Shown here: piece by piece, positions 6,108 through 13,731 of the stretch
Position numbering within the stretch: the stretch's first letter is position 1
How the letters are laid out: every line of letters starts with the position of its first letter
Virus record (IMG/VR): IMGVR_UViG_3300047157_000023
Span: 1-53,991 of that record
Source: a virus
Reading direction: 5' to 3' (one strand)
DNA: 53,991 nucleotides
Translations under genes and position numbers: made by a program
Notes under the pieces: generated by a model
Seen by the model: only the letters and a program-made list of their open reading frames with translations
The model's database searches: none
Told to the model about the DNA's origin: nothing

Positions 6108-6473
6108 ATGAAAACAACGGTAATCGCAACTGTAGTTGCACTAGCAGCTACATCAACATCAGCTATGGATTTTTCTGTCGCAGGACAGACATTATCTATC
6201 GGTGCAGACTCTGACATTAACTATACCACTGGTGTAGAGGACTGGGAGTGGGAACTAACACCATCAGCAGGATTAACTGCTATGGGTATTGGACTAAGTG
6301 TAGCTACTGACATTGATATGTTAGAGCTAGACGAAGGAGACATCTTTCAAGGACTAGACTTTACTGCAAAGTATGAGATACCTAGCACTTATATTAATTT
6401 ATATACTGAAGTATCTACAAACGCAGACTTAGAGTTTGGTGATGTAACAGTAGGGGCTATGGTTAGCTTCTAA
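6108..6473 (+). CDS. Secreted outer-membrane beta-barrel-like protein
   Basis: ATG at 6108 is chosen because the product then begins with a signal peptide (MKTTVIATVVALAATSTSA, cleavage after residue 19). The mature part, about 100 aa, alternates polar and hydrophobic residues (TLSIGADSDINYTT, GIGLSVATDID, INLYTEVSTNADLEFGDV) and ends VGAMVSF, with a terminal Phe as in outer-membrane barrels. It has too few strands for a full porin, so it may be a small barrel or oligomer. A phage could use it to alter the host surface, for example to block superinfection. Confidence 0.65.
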   Translation: MKTTVIATVVALAATSTSAMDFSVAGQTLSIGADSDINYTTGVEDWEWELTPSAGLTAMGIGLSVATDIDMLELDEGDIFQGLDFTAKYEIPSTYINLYTEVSTNADLEFGDVTVGAMVSF

Positions 6474-6667
6474 TGTGGATAGCCTTTATGCTTCTCTGCA
6501 CTGGACCTTCTGCATTAACTTGCGAAGTTATGGCTAAAACAGAATCAACGTTTGTTACAGAGGAAGCATGTGTTCAAGAAGCATTAATAGTAGCTAGGTA
6601 CTTTCAAGAACAAGGGTATCTAGCAATACCAGAGTGTAAAAAAATAAATATGGGAGTTTCATTATGA
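6473..6667 (+). CDS. Small exported protein with cysteines
   Basis: A 64-aa product starting MWIAFMLLCTGPSALTC: a hydrophobic N-terminus that may be a signal sequence or a lipoprotein-like signal. The rest has two more cysteines (EEACVQEALIV and IPECKKIN), enough for a disulfide in the periplasm. No family recognised. It starts on the last base of the gene before it and overlaps the next by four bases. Confidence 0.55.
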   Translation: MWIAFMLLCTGPSALTCEVMAKTESTFVTEEACVQEALIVARYFQEQGYLAIPECKKINMGVSL

Positions 6668-6759
6668 GAGTAATTAAATGGTTTGGAAGATATTTAAAAA
6701 GAATTGCATGTGCACTATTAAACATTAAATGCGGTGCAGATTGTAACTGTAAGGCTTAA
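6664..6759 (+). CDS. Cationic cysteine-rich 31-aa peptide
   Basis: Overlaps the previous stop as ATGA. The N-terminal half (MRVIKWFGRYLKRIACALLN) would form an amphipathic, strongly positive helix. The C-terminal half holds three more cysteines (IKCGADCNCKA). The composition resembles membrane-active peptides. Its tight coupling to the flanking genes is the evidence that it is translated. Confidence 0.5.
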   Translation: MRVIKWFGRYLKRIACALLNIKCGADCNCKA

Positions 6760-6763
6760 TAAC

Positions 6764-6943
6764 ATGAAGAAGAAATCCACTGTAAATGCTGCTGGTAACT
6801 ACACAAAACCGACTATGCGTAAGAATCTTGTCTCAAGAGTTAAAGCAGGTTCCAAAGGTGGCAAACCTGGGCAATGGTCGGCAAGAAAAGCGCAGATGGT
6901 TGCAAAACAATACAAAGCAAAAGGTGGGGGGTACAAGACGTGA
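6764..6943 (+). CDS. Small basic phage protein, 59 aa
   Basis: The start at 6764 gives MKKKSTVNAAGNYTKPTMRK, then KAGSKGGKPGQWSARKAQM and KQYKAKGGGYKT. I remember this pattern (NYTKP.(M/L)RK ... GGKPGQWSARKAQ) from cyanophages and other marine phages, where it is conserved but of unknown function. Strongly positive and glycine-rich, so nucleic-acid contact is plausible. Confidence 0.65.
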   Translation: MKKKSTVNAAGNYTKPTMRKNLVSRVKAGSKGGKPGQWSARKAQMVAKQYKAKGGGYKT

Positions 6944-7110
6944 AAGTAAACGCACCAAAAGGATACCACTGGATGAAACAGCCTGATGGTGGTTATAAGC
7001 TAATGAAACATACAGGTAAGTTTGTTCCTCACAAAGGAGCAAGCTTGTCTGCTAACTTTGCAATACAGAAGGTTCACAATGAGTCTAAAAAACCCACAAA
7101 AAAGTCTTAA
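6940..7110 (+). CDS. Small basic phage protein with GYHWMK motif, 56 aa
   Basis: A GTG at 6940 overlaps the previous TGA (GTGA), and reading from it gives VKVNAPKGYHWMKQPDGGYK, then KHTGKFVPHKGASLSANFA. I remember similar short proteins in marine phages. The longer possible start at 6874 would overlap the neighbour by 70 bases and is less likely. Function unknown. Confidence 0.55.
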   Translation: MKVNAPKGYHWMKQPDGGYKLMKHTGKFVPHKGASLSANFAIQKVHNESKKPTKKS

Positions 7111-7528
7111 GTCTTGGACTAAACAAAAGTGGAGAACTAAAAGTGGTAAGCCTAGTGCTAAGACTGGTGAACGTTATCTCCCTGATAAGGCTATTAAGTC
7201 TCTTAGCAGCAGTGAGTATGCCGCTACAACCAGAGTTAAACGAAAAGGCACGAAGGCAGGTAAACAGTTTGTAAAACAACCTAAAAAGATTGCCGACAAG
7301 GTTAAATCATATAGAGCAGTAGCAGAAGGAGGCGTTATGAAAAAACCAATGAATGAAGGAATGAAAGCACTTAAGAAAGAAGCACCAGATGTAGCCAAGA
7401 AGATGGGCTACAACTACGGTGGTATGACTAAGAAAAAGTCAGGCTACATGGGTGGTGGAATGGGTAAAATGAATGACATGCGTAAAACAGGAATGTTTTA
7501 TGGTGGCATGACTAAAAAGAAGGGTTAA
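7079..7528 (+). CDS. DUF5872-like basic protein with glycine-methionine tail
   Basis: ATG at 7079 overlaps the end of the previous gene. The N-terminal 70 residues (SLKSWTKQKWRTKSGKPS, GERYLPDKAIKSLSSSEYAA) resemble DUF5872, a domain I know from phages and large viruses. The C-terminal part is a low-complexity tail with repeated GG(M)TKKK and GGGM units, for example near residues 115-149. Function is unknown; the tail recalls virion-associated or nucleic-acid-binding proteins. Confidence 0.6.
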   Translation: MSLKNPQKSLKSWTKQKWRTKSGKPSAKTGERYLPDKAIKSLSSSEYAATTRVKRKGTKAGKQFVKQPKKIADKVKSYRAVAEGGVMKKPMNEGMKALKKEAPDVAKKMGYNYGGMTKKKSGYMGGGMGKMNDMRKTGMFYGGMTKKKG

Positions 7529-7533
7529 GTACT

Positions 7534-8175
7534 ATGGCTTCATATAAAAATTATAAAAGTATATCCGCTGCTAAAAAAGCAGGGTCAATGTACTACACGA
7601 ACAAGCAAGGCAAGAAGATGCTTGCTGTTACTAAAGAGCAGCTAGATGCTTGGAAAGAGAAGAACAAAGGTAAGTACAAAGGTTCTGCTCTTTCAGCTTG
7701 GGCAAATAGCAAAGGTAAGAATATATCTGAAAAGTCAGGTGCTGCTAAAAAGACTGTAAGGCCTAAAAAACGTCCAGGTTCAGGTGAACCTCCTGTAGCT
7801 AAACCAGGCTCTTTAGCTATAGAAAAAGTTACAACAACACTTATTAATAATCGTAGACCGCCAAAAATACCTGTTGCTGTAAAAAATAAAGTAAAAAAGA
7901 TTGACTCCGATATAAAGAAGATAAGTATTGGTGAACGTGAAGCTGCAAGTAAAAGATTAGAAAAAACAAAGAAAAAATTAGAGAAATTAAGAAGTCAAAA
8001 AGTAGATAAAAACCCAGGTTCTTTAATGGATGAACTTCTAGCTGAATTAACTAAAGTAGGTCTTTACGTTAAAGATCTTAAAAAAGTGGGTCTTGGTGCA
8101 AAAGGCGGAGTTGCTGGAGTTAAAAAATTAAGAAACAAAAAACCAACGGTTAAATTTGGAAGTGGTGGCAGATAA
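7534..8175 (+). CDS. Lysine-rich protein, 213 aa
   Basis: Starts MASYKNYKSISAAKKAGSMY. The N-terminal 65 residues form a compact domain with YTNKQGKKMLAVTKEQLDAW and ALSAWANSKGK. The rest is a basic linker and a long charged helix (about residues 125-165, KRLEKTKKKLEKLRSQK). Lysine content is extreme throughout. I do not know a function; a DNA-compacting or scaffold role is possible. Overlaps the next start by one base. Confidence 0.65.
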   Translation: MASYKNYKSISAAKKAGSMYYTNKQGKKMLAVTKEQLDAWKEKNKGKYKGSALSAWANSKGKNISEKSGAAKKTVRPKKRPGSGEPPVAKPGSLAIEKVTTTLINNRRPPKIPVAVKNKVKKIDSDIKKISIGEREAASKRLEKTKKKLEKLRSQKVDKNPGSLMDELLAELTKVGLYVKDLKKVGLGAKGGVAGVKKLRNKKPTVKFGSGGR

Positions 8176-8411
8176 TGAAACTAGATGGTGATAAAGTTGT
8201 AGACCAATATGGTGCTGTTCTTGCAGAGTATATCCGTGGAGAATGGCACACTAAAGATCCTGCTGTATTGGATTTTGTAAAAGATACAGAAGAGGTAAAA
8301 GTACGTGCTCGTAATGACAAGGGTCAACTTCTTGGAGACGATCCTTCTACTCCTGATGTAAATGAAGCTTGGACTACTAAGGTAGTTAAAAAGGCTACAG
8401 GAAAGTCATAA
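8175..8411 (+). CDS. Hypothetical acidic protein, 78 aa
   Basis: Begins MKLDGDKVVDQYGAVLAEYI and contains RGEWHTKDPAVLDFVKD. Unlike the neighbours before it, it is near neutral to acidic except for the last residues (KKATGKS). No recognised domain. It closes the cluster of small proteins before a short gap with the DUF1127 gene. Confidence 0.6.
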   Translation: MKLDGDKVVDQYGAVLAEYIRGEWHTKDPAVLDFVKDTEEVKVRARNDKGQLLGDDPSTPDVNEAWTTKVVKKATGKS

Positions 8412-8497
8412 CGGGTTTGCATTTTTGTCTGTAGTAAGTTACTGTAAAATATAGTATAACTACTCCTGTCCAGATAGGGCTAACATAGGAGTAGAAA

Positions 8498-8662
8498 ATG
8501 TTTAGAAAATTATTTAATAGAATAGTAGAAGCAAGAACAGAATCAGCTAGACGTAAGATTGCACGTTTGCAACTTTACAGAATGACTGACAGAGAACTAC
8601 GAGACTTAGGAATAGGTAGATGTGATATAGAAAGGGTTTTACTAACAGGTAAAGCTCTTTGA
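8498..8662 (+). CDS. DUF1127 (YjiS-like) small protein
   Basis: A 54-aa protein preceded by AGGAG. The C-terminal half LYRMTDRELRDLGIGRCDIE is the arginine-rich DUF1127 signature (M(S/T)DRELRD(I/L)G(I/L)xRxDIE). The N-terminal half is a basic helix. DUF1127 proteins are very common in alphaproteobacteria, where some members affect RNA stability or phosphate and stress responses. In this phage the gene stands apart, after an 86-base gap, so it may have its own promoter. A role in altering host RNA metabolism is inference. Confidence 0.8.
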   Translation: MFRKLFNRIVEARTESARRKIARLQLYRMTDRELRDLGIGRCDIERVLLTGKAL

Positions 8663-8713
8663 AAAGCACAATAACTTCTTTAATGATACTAGGAGTACTT
8701 TGGGAGGAGGCTC

Positions 8714-9169
8714 GTGGACCCAGTTACAATAATCGGTGGAGCTACCGTAGCGTTCAATGCGTTGAAGAAAGGTTTCCAATTCGGAAAAGATCTTCAAGAA
8801 ATGGGTGGTCAACTAAATCAGTGGGCTAGCAGCATGAGCGACCTATCCTACTTAGAGCAGAAAAACAAGAACCCCCCTTGGTGGAAATCATTAGGGGGTT
8901 CTGTTGAAGCAGAAGCTTTAGAAATATTTACTGCTAAAAAGAAAGCTCAAGCTATGAGGCAAGAACTAAAAGACTGGATCAGTTTTACGTATGGACCATC
9001 TGTTTGGGATGAGCTTGTAGCAACTGAGGGTAGAATACGTAAACAAAAGAAAGAACAAGAGTATCGTAAAGCAGAGATACAAGAAGCAATAATTACTTGG
9101 GGTATATCAGGTGTTATTCTTTTAGTAGGTGCAGGTACACTAGGTTTTATAATTTATATGGTGGCATAA
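8714..9169 (+). CDS. Hypothetical protein with C-terminal membrane helix, 151 aa
   Basis: A GTG at 8714 follows a strong GGGAGGAGG site, which decides the start. The product begins MDPVTIIGGATVAFNALKKG, has a helical charged middle (AKKKAQAMRQELKDW and RIRKQKKEQEYRKAEIQ) and a single C-terminal transmembrane segment (about residues 129-150). Similar proteins are frequent in marine podoviruses just before terminase. Function unknown; the topology would tether a coiled coil to the membrane. Next gene starts on its last base. Confidence 0.65.
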   Translation: MDPVTIIGGATVAFNALKKGFQFGKDLQEMGGQLNQWASSMSDLSYLEQKNKNPPWWKSLGGSVEAEALEIFTAKKKAQAMRQELKDWISFTYGPSVWDELVATEGRIRKQKKEQEYRKAEIQEAIITWGISGVILLVGAGTLGFIIYMVA

Positions 9170-9538
9170 TGGCAAGAAACTTAACAGAAAAACAACAGAA
9201 TTTCTTAGACGTATTGTTTGAAGAAGCTGGAGGTAATCTAGTTAAAGCTAGAAAACTTGCAGGTTATGCAGATGGAGTAGCTACAAAAGCTATTGCAGAG
9301 TCACTTAGCAGAAGAAATTGCAGACCTTACAAAGAAGTTTATTTCTTCGTCAGCAGTAAAAGCTGCATACTCAATGTTTGAGGTTATGAACAATCCTACA
9401 GACTTAGGTAATAAAGAAAAGATGGCAGCTGCTAAAGATGTTTTAGACCGTAGTGGTTTTATTAAAACAGAAAAAGTAGAAGTATCTGCAGCTAATCCAC
9501 TATTTATATTACCACAGAAAGCTAATGAAGACGAATAG
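9169..9538 (+). CDS. terS: Terminase small subunit (frameshifted)
   Basis: The first frame gives MARNLTEKQQNFLDVLFEEA and LVKARKLAGYADG, a helix-turn-helix typical of small terminases. An extra A at 9307 shifts the frame, and the next frame continues LAEEIADLTKKFISSSAVKA, then LGNKEKMAAAKDVLDRSG and a stop at 9538. Removing one base restores a single protein of about 122 aa. Small terminases recognise the packaging site and hand DNA to the large subunit, which follows here with a 14-base overlap. Family assignment rests on the N-terminal motif and position. Confidence 0.75.
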
Positions 9539-11365
9539 AACTTGGAAGTTACCCAAACCTGTATCGGTAGATGGTGAATATGAGTGGCAACCTGTTGTAA
9601 GAGTTGGTAGACATGTACCATTTGGGTATAGACAAGACCCTGATGATTGTGATATACTACTACCAATTCCAGAAGAGTTAGAGTTGTTTGAAAAAGCTAA
9701 GAAGTTTATAAAGCAATACAGTTACAGAGAAGTAGCAGCTTGGCTCAGTACTCAATCTGGAAAGATACATTTCACATGTAGGATTATACAAGAGGGTAAA
9801 AATTGAGCAACAACGTAAGAACGAAGCTTCAACTCAACGTTACCTCGCCCAAAGGTACAAAGAAGCGTTACAAAAAGCGGAAAAGCTTGAAACCCAAAGA
9901 CTCGGTTACAGAGAAAGAGTTAGTTCCAGCCCAACCTAAGCCTGAAGAAATAGACTTTGAAAAAGCTAGAGAAGTTATCTTTGAGCCTAACCCTGGACCT
10001 CAAACTAGTTTTTTAGCGGCAACAGAACAAGAAGTTCTTTATGGAGGAGCAGCAGGTGGTGGTAAGTCTTATGCGATGGTTGCAGACCCAGTGCGGTACT
10101 TGGGGAATCCAAATGCACGAATGCTACTTGTTCGTAGGAGCACAGAAGAGCTTAGAGAACTTATATCAGTAAGTAAACAACTTTATCCCAAAGCTATACC
10201 TGGAATAAAGTTTATGGAAAGAGATAAGACTTGGGTAGCTCCATCAGGTGCTACATTGTGGATGTCCTACCTCGACAGAGAGGATGACGTTATGAGATAC
10301 CAAGGTCAAGCCTTTAACTGGATTGGCTTTGATGAACTTACACAATGGCCTTCACCTTACGCATGGAATTATATGAGATCACGTCTCCGTACAACAAGGG
10401 CTTCAGGTTTGCCACTGTATATGAGAGCGACTAGCAACCCTGGAGGTCCTGGCCATCAGTGGGTAAAAAGAACGTTTATTGATCCTCAAGTGCCTAATAA
10501 CTCGTTCCATGCTACTGATGAAAACGGAGAAGTGATACAGTGGCCTAAAGGTCACAGTCGAGAGGGTGAGCCTCTGTTCAAACGTAAGTTTATTCCTGCC
10601 ACCCTTTTCGACAACCCTTATCTATCTGACGATGGTTTATACGAAGCCAATCTTCTGTCGTTACCTGAACATCAACGTAGACAACTACTCGAAGGTGATT
10701 GGGATATAAACGAAGGTGCAGCTTTTCCTGAGTTTAATAGGAACATACACGTAGTAGAGCCTTATGAGATACCTTCTAACTGGGTTCACTTTAGAGCTTG
10801 TGATTATGGTTATGGTTCATACACTGGCATTCTTTGGTTTACTATGGTTCCAGGATCTGAACAGCTAGTAGTATACAGAGAACTGTACGTATCAAAGGTC
10901 ACAGCTACTGACCTAGCTGACATGGTACTAGAGATAGAAAATGAATCAGGAGAGAATATACGTTATGGAGTTCTTGACTCATCTCTTTGGCATAAACGTG
11001 GAGATACTGGCCCAAGCCTAGCAGAACAAATGATTTTAAAAGGTTGTCGTTGGAGACCTTCAGATAGATCAAGAGGCTCTCGTATAGCAGGTAAAAACGA
11101 ACTGCATAGACGATTGCAGGTAGATGAATTTACGGAAGAACCTAAACTTGTGTTTTTTTCTAATTGCACTAATCTTATATCTCAGCTACCCTCTATTCCT
11201 TTAGATAAAAAGAATCCAGAAGATGTAGACACAAACGCAGAAGACCACTTGTATGATGCCTTAAGGTATGGTATAATGACTAGACCACGTAGTAACATAT
11301 TTGATTTTGATCCTGCATCACAACGTACAGGTTTTCAAGCATCAGATCCCACATTTGGATACTAA
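9525..11365 (+). CDS. terL: Terminase large subunit with N-terminal extension (frameshifted)
   Basis: The packaging motor is clear: Walker A GGAAGGGKS, Walker B NWIGFDEL, coupling motif TSNPGG, and nuclease acidic residues in RACDYGY, VLDSSLW and DHLYDALRYG. Upstream, two extra bases (9765 and 9916) hide a continuous extension of 130 residues: DGEYEWQPVVRVGRHVPFGY, YSYREVAAWLS, then YISHVGLYKRVKIEQQRK and a basic helix. Segments 9525-9764, 9766-9915 and 9917-11365 are each whole codons, giving 612 aa. A separate gene for the extension is the alternative. A TTG start at 9803 would give an artificial N-terminus. ATP-driven DNA packaging at the portal. Confidence 0.85.
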
Positions 11366-11374
11366 GGAAATAAA

Positions 11375-13497
11375 ATGGCAGAAGAAGATTTTGAAGAAAT
11401 GATTATGGACATGGAAGAGACATCAGCAATAGAAGATGTTTCTGAAGAAGACTATAGAGATCCACTTACAGGTCACATTGTTCAGTTTGTCAAAGATAAA
11501 TACAGTAAAGCTGATACAGCTAGACAACTAGATGAAGAACGTTGGATTCAAGCTTACAGAAACTATCGTGGTTTATATGGACCTGATGTACAGTTTACTT
11601 CTACAGAAAAATCTAGGGTATTTGTTAAAGTAACTAAAACAAAAGTTCTTGCAGCTTATGGTCAAATAGCAGAAGTATTATTTGGTGGTAATAAGATTTC
11701 CTATTAGTATTGACCCTACAACTTTACCAGATGGTGTACAAGATACAGTAAACTTTGAAACTAATCCTGAAGTACGTAAAAGCAATTACAAGCCTGAAGA
11801 TATGGCAAACTTACTTCCAGGAGAAACTTACCAGAGTTTAAAGAAAGACTTGGTGCTTTAAAGAATGAATGTTAGAACCTGTAGAAGATGTAAAACCTAG
11901 AAGAAGGTCCAGGTCAAGTCCAAGTGCTATTACAATTTCATCCTGCTGAAGTTGCAGCTAAAAAGATGGAAAAGAAAATACATGACCAACTAGAAGAATC
12001 TCATGCAAAGAAACATCTACGTGCTGCTGCTTTTGAAACAGCACTTGTTTGGTACAGGGGTTATGAAAGGTCCATTTGCTATAGATAAAGAATATCCAAA
12101 CTGGGATGAAGAGGGTAATTACTCTCCTATGTTTAAAACAAGTTCCACAAACTACATCTGTATCTATCTGGAACTTCTATCCAGATCCAGATGCAGCTAC
12201 AATGGAAGAAGCAGAGTACGTTGTAGAACGTCACAAGATGTCACGTTCTCAAGTACGTGGCTTAAAGAATCGTCCTTATCTTCCGTGAAATGCTATTGAT
12301 AATGCTCTACGACTTGGTGAAAGTCCTATCACTAAAGAGTGGTGGGAACACATCATGGAAGATAACTCAGAAGAAGATAAAGCTGAACGTTTTGAAGTTC
12401 TTAGAGTTCTGGGGTTTTGTAGATAAAGAAGTAATAGAAGATCAAGGGGTAGACATCCCTAAAGATTAGAAGATGCAGATCAGCTAAGTGTAAATATCTG
12501 GATTTGTAATGGGCAAGTGTTACGTCTTGTAATGAACCCATTTACTCCAGCTTATATTCCTTACTTTGCAGCTCCTTATGAGATGAATCCATACAGTATT
12601 TTTGGTGTAGGTATTGCTGAGAATATGGATGATACTCAAACACTAATGAATGGCTTTATGCGAATGGCAGTAGATAATGCAGCTTTGTCTGGTAATCTAC
12701 TGATTGAGGTAGACGAGACTAATCTCGTCCCAGGGCAAGACCTCTCCGTGTATCCAGGAAAAGTGTTTAGGAGACAGGGAGGGGCGCCTGGTCAAGCTAT
12801 CTTTGGAACTAAGTTTCCTAACGTAAGTAATGAGAACATGCAGATGTTCGATAAGGCAAGGGTATTAGCAGATGAATCAACTGGCTTTCCATCTTTCGCA
12901 CATGGTCAAACAGGCGTACAAGGTGTGGGTCGTACTGCTTCTGGTATTTCCATGCTTATGTCTGCTGCCAACGGCAGCTATACGGAATGTAGTTAAGAAC
13001 ATAGATGACTATTTACTAGCTCCTTTAGGTAAAGCTTTCTTTAATTTTAATATGCAGTTTGACTTTGATACAGATATTAAAGGTGATCTTGGAGTAAAAG
13101 CTCGTGGTACAGAAAGTCTTATGGCTAATGAAGTACGTAGCCAACGCCTTATGCAATTTATGCAAGTTGTATCAAATCCTGCGCTTGCTCCATTTGCACG
13201 TATGGATTATATTGTACGTGAGATTGCTAAGTCTATGGATCTTGATCCAGATAAAGTTGGCAACAATATGGCACAAGCTGCGGTACAAGCTGAATATTAA
13301 AAAATTCCAAGCTGAGCTAATCCACCACCACCTCCACCACCAGGTGTCCACCACCAGGAGGCCCACAGGGAGCTCCTGCAGGGGCACAGGTACAGGATAC
13401 CCAAGGTAGTGGGGGTGGCACTATAGGAACTGGAACAGCCCCTCAGCCAGGAGAACAGGGCTTCTCAGGTAATACTGGTCAACAACAGGTACAATGA
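11375..13497 (+). CDS. Portal (head-tail connector) protein, many frameshifts
   Basis: Starts MAEEDFEEMIMDMEETSAIE after AGGAAA. At least ten indels split the frame, but consecutive segments read as one podovirus portal: RQLDEERWIQAYRNYRGLYG, SIDPTTLPDGVQDTVNFETN, EYVVERHKMSRSQVRGLKNR, YIPYFAAPYEMNPYSIFGVG, MDDTQTLMNGFMRMAVDNAA and GRTASGISMLMSAANGS. The C-terminal tail is proline/glycine/glutamine-rich and ends at 13497, overlapping the next ATG by four bases. Examples of indels are extra A at 11696, 11899 and 12403. The portal is the dodecameric ring at one vertex through which DNA is pumped. Position after terL fits. Length about 700 aa. Confidence 0.8.
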
Positions 13498-13700
13498 AAC
13501 TAATCGTGAACAATACTTTAAAACCTTTCGTAAACAATCCAGAGTTGTACAATCCATTTCTGGAAGAGATACAAAGTAGAATAGATAAGGTTCATAGACG
13601 ACTTGAGCAACTTAACGATATAGAAGAAGTTTATCGTGCTCAAGGTGAAATACGTATGCTTAGATCAATGCTAAGACTTAGGGATGATATTAATGGCTAA
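13494..13700 (+). CDS. Hypothetical protein following portal, 68 aa
   Basis: Starts as ATGA overlap with the portal stop. The product MKLIVNNTLKPFVNNPELYN is followed by two helices (RIDKVHRRLEQLNDIEEVYR and IRMLRSMLRLRDD), giving a small helical hairpin. I remember similar short proteins after the portal in marine podoviruses. It may be a minor head protein; function unknown. Confidence 0.6.
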   Translation: MKLIVNNTLKPFVNNPELYNPFLEEIQSRIDKVHRRLEQLNDIEEVYRAQGEIRMLRSMLRLRDDING

Positions 13701-13731
13701 TACAGTAAAATAATTTGCCGAAGGAGGCGTA

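Noticed and set aside
9803-9916. TTG-start N-terminus of terminase beginning MSNNVRTKLQLNV
   Set aside because: The other frame across the same bases encodes a continuous helix-rich extension that joins the ORF at 9525; the TTG-start reading is a by-product of two single-base insertions.
9300-12410. Programmed +1 frameshifting at CTT AG sites as a genome-wide recoding system
   Set aside because: The in-frame CTT AGA at 10151 in terL is read normally and many indels lie in other contexts, so sequencing error explains the whole set better. Kept as a pattern worth checking only.
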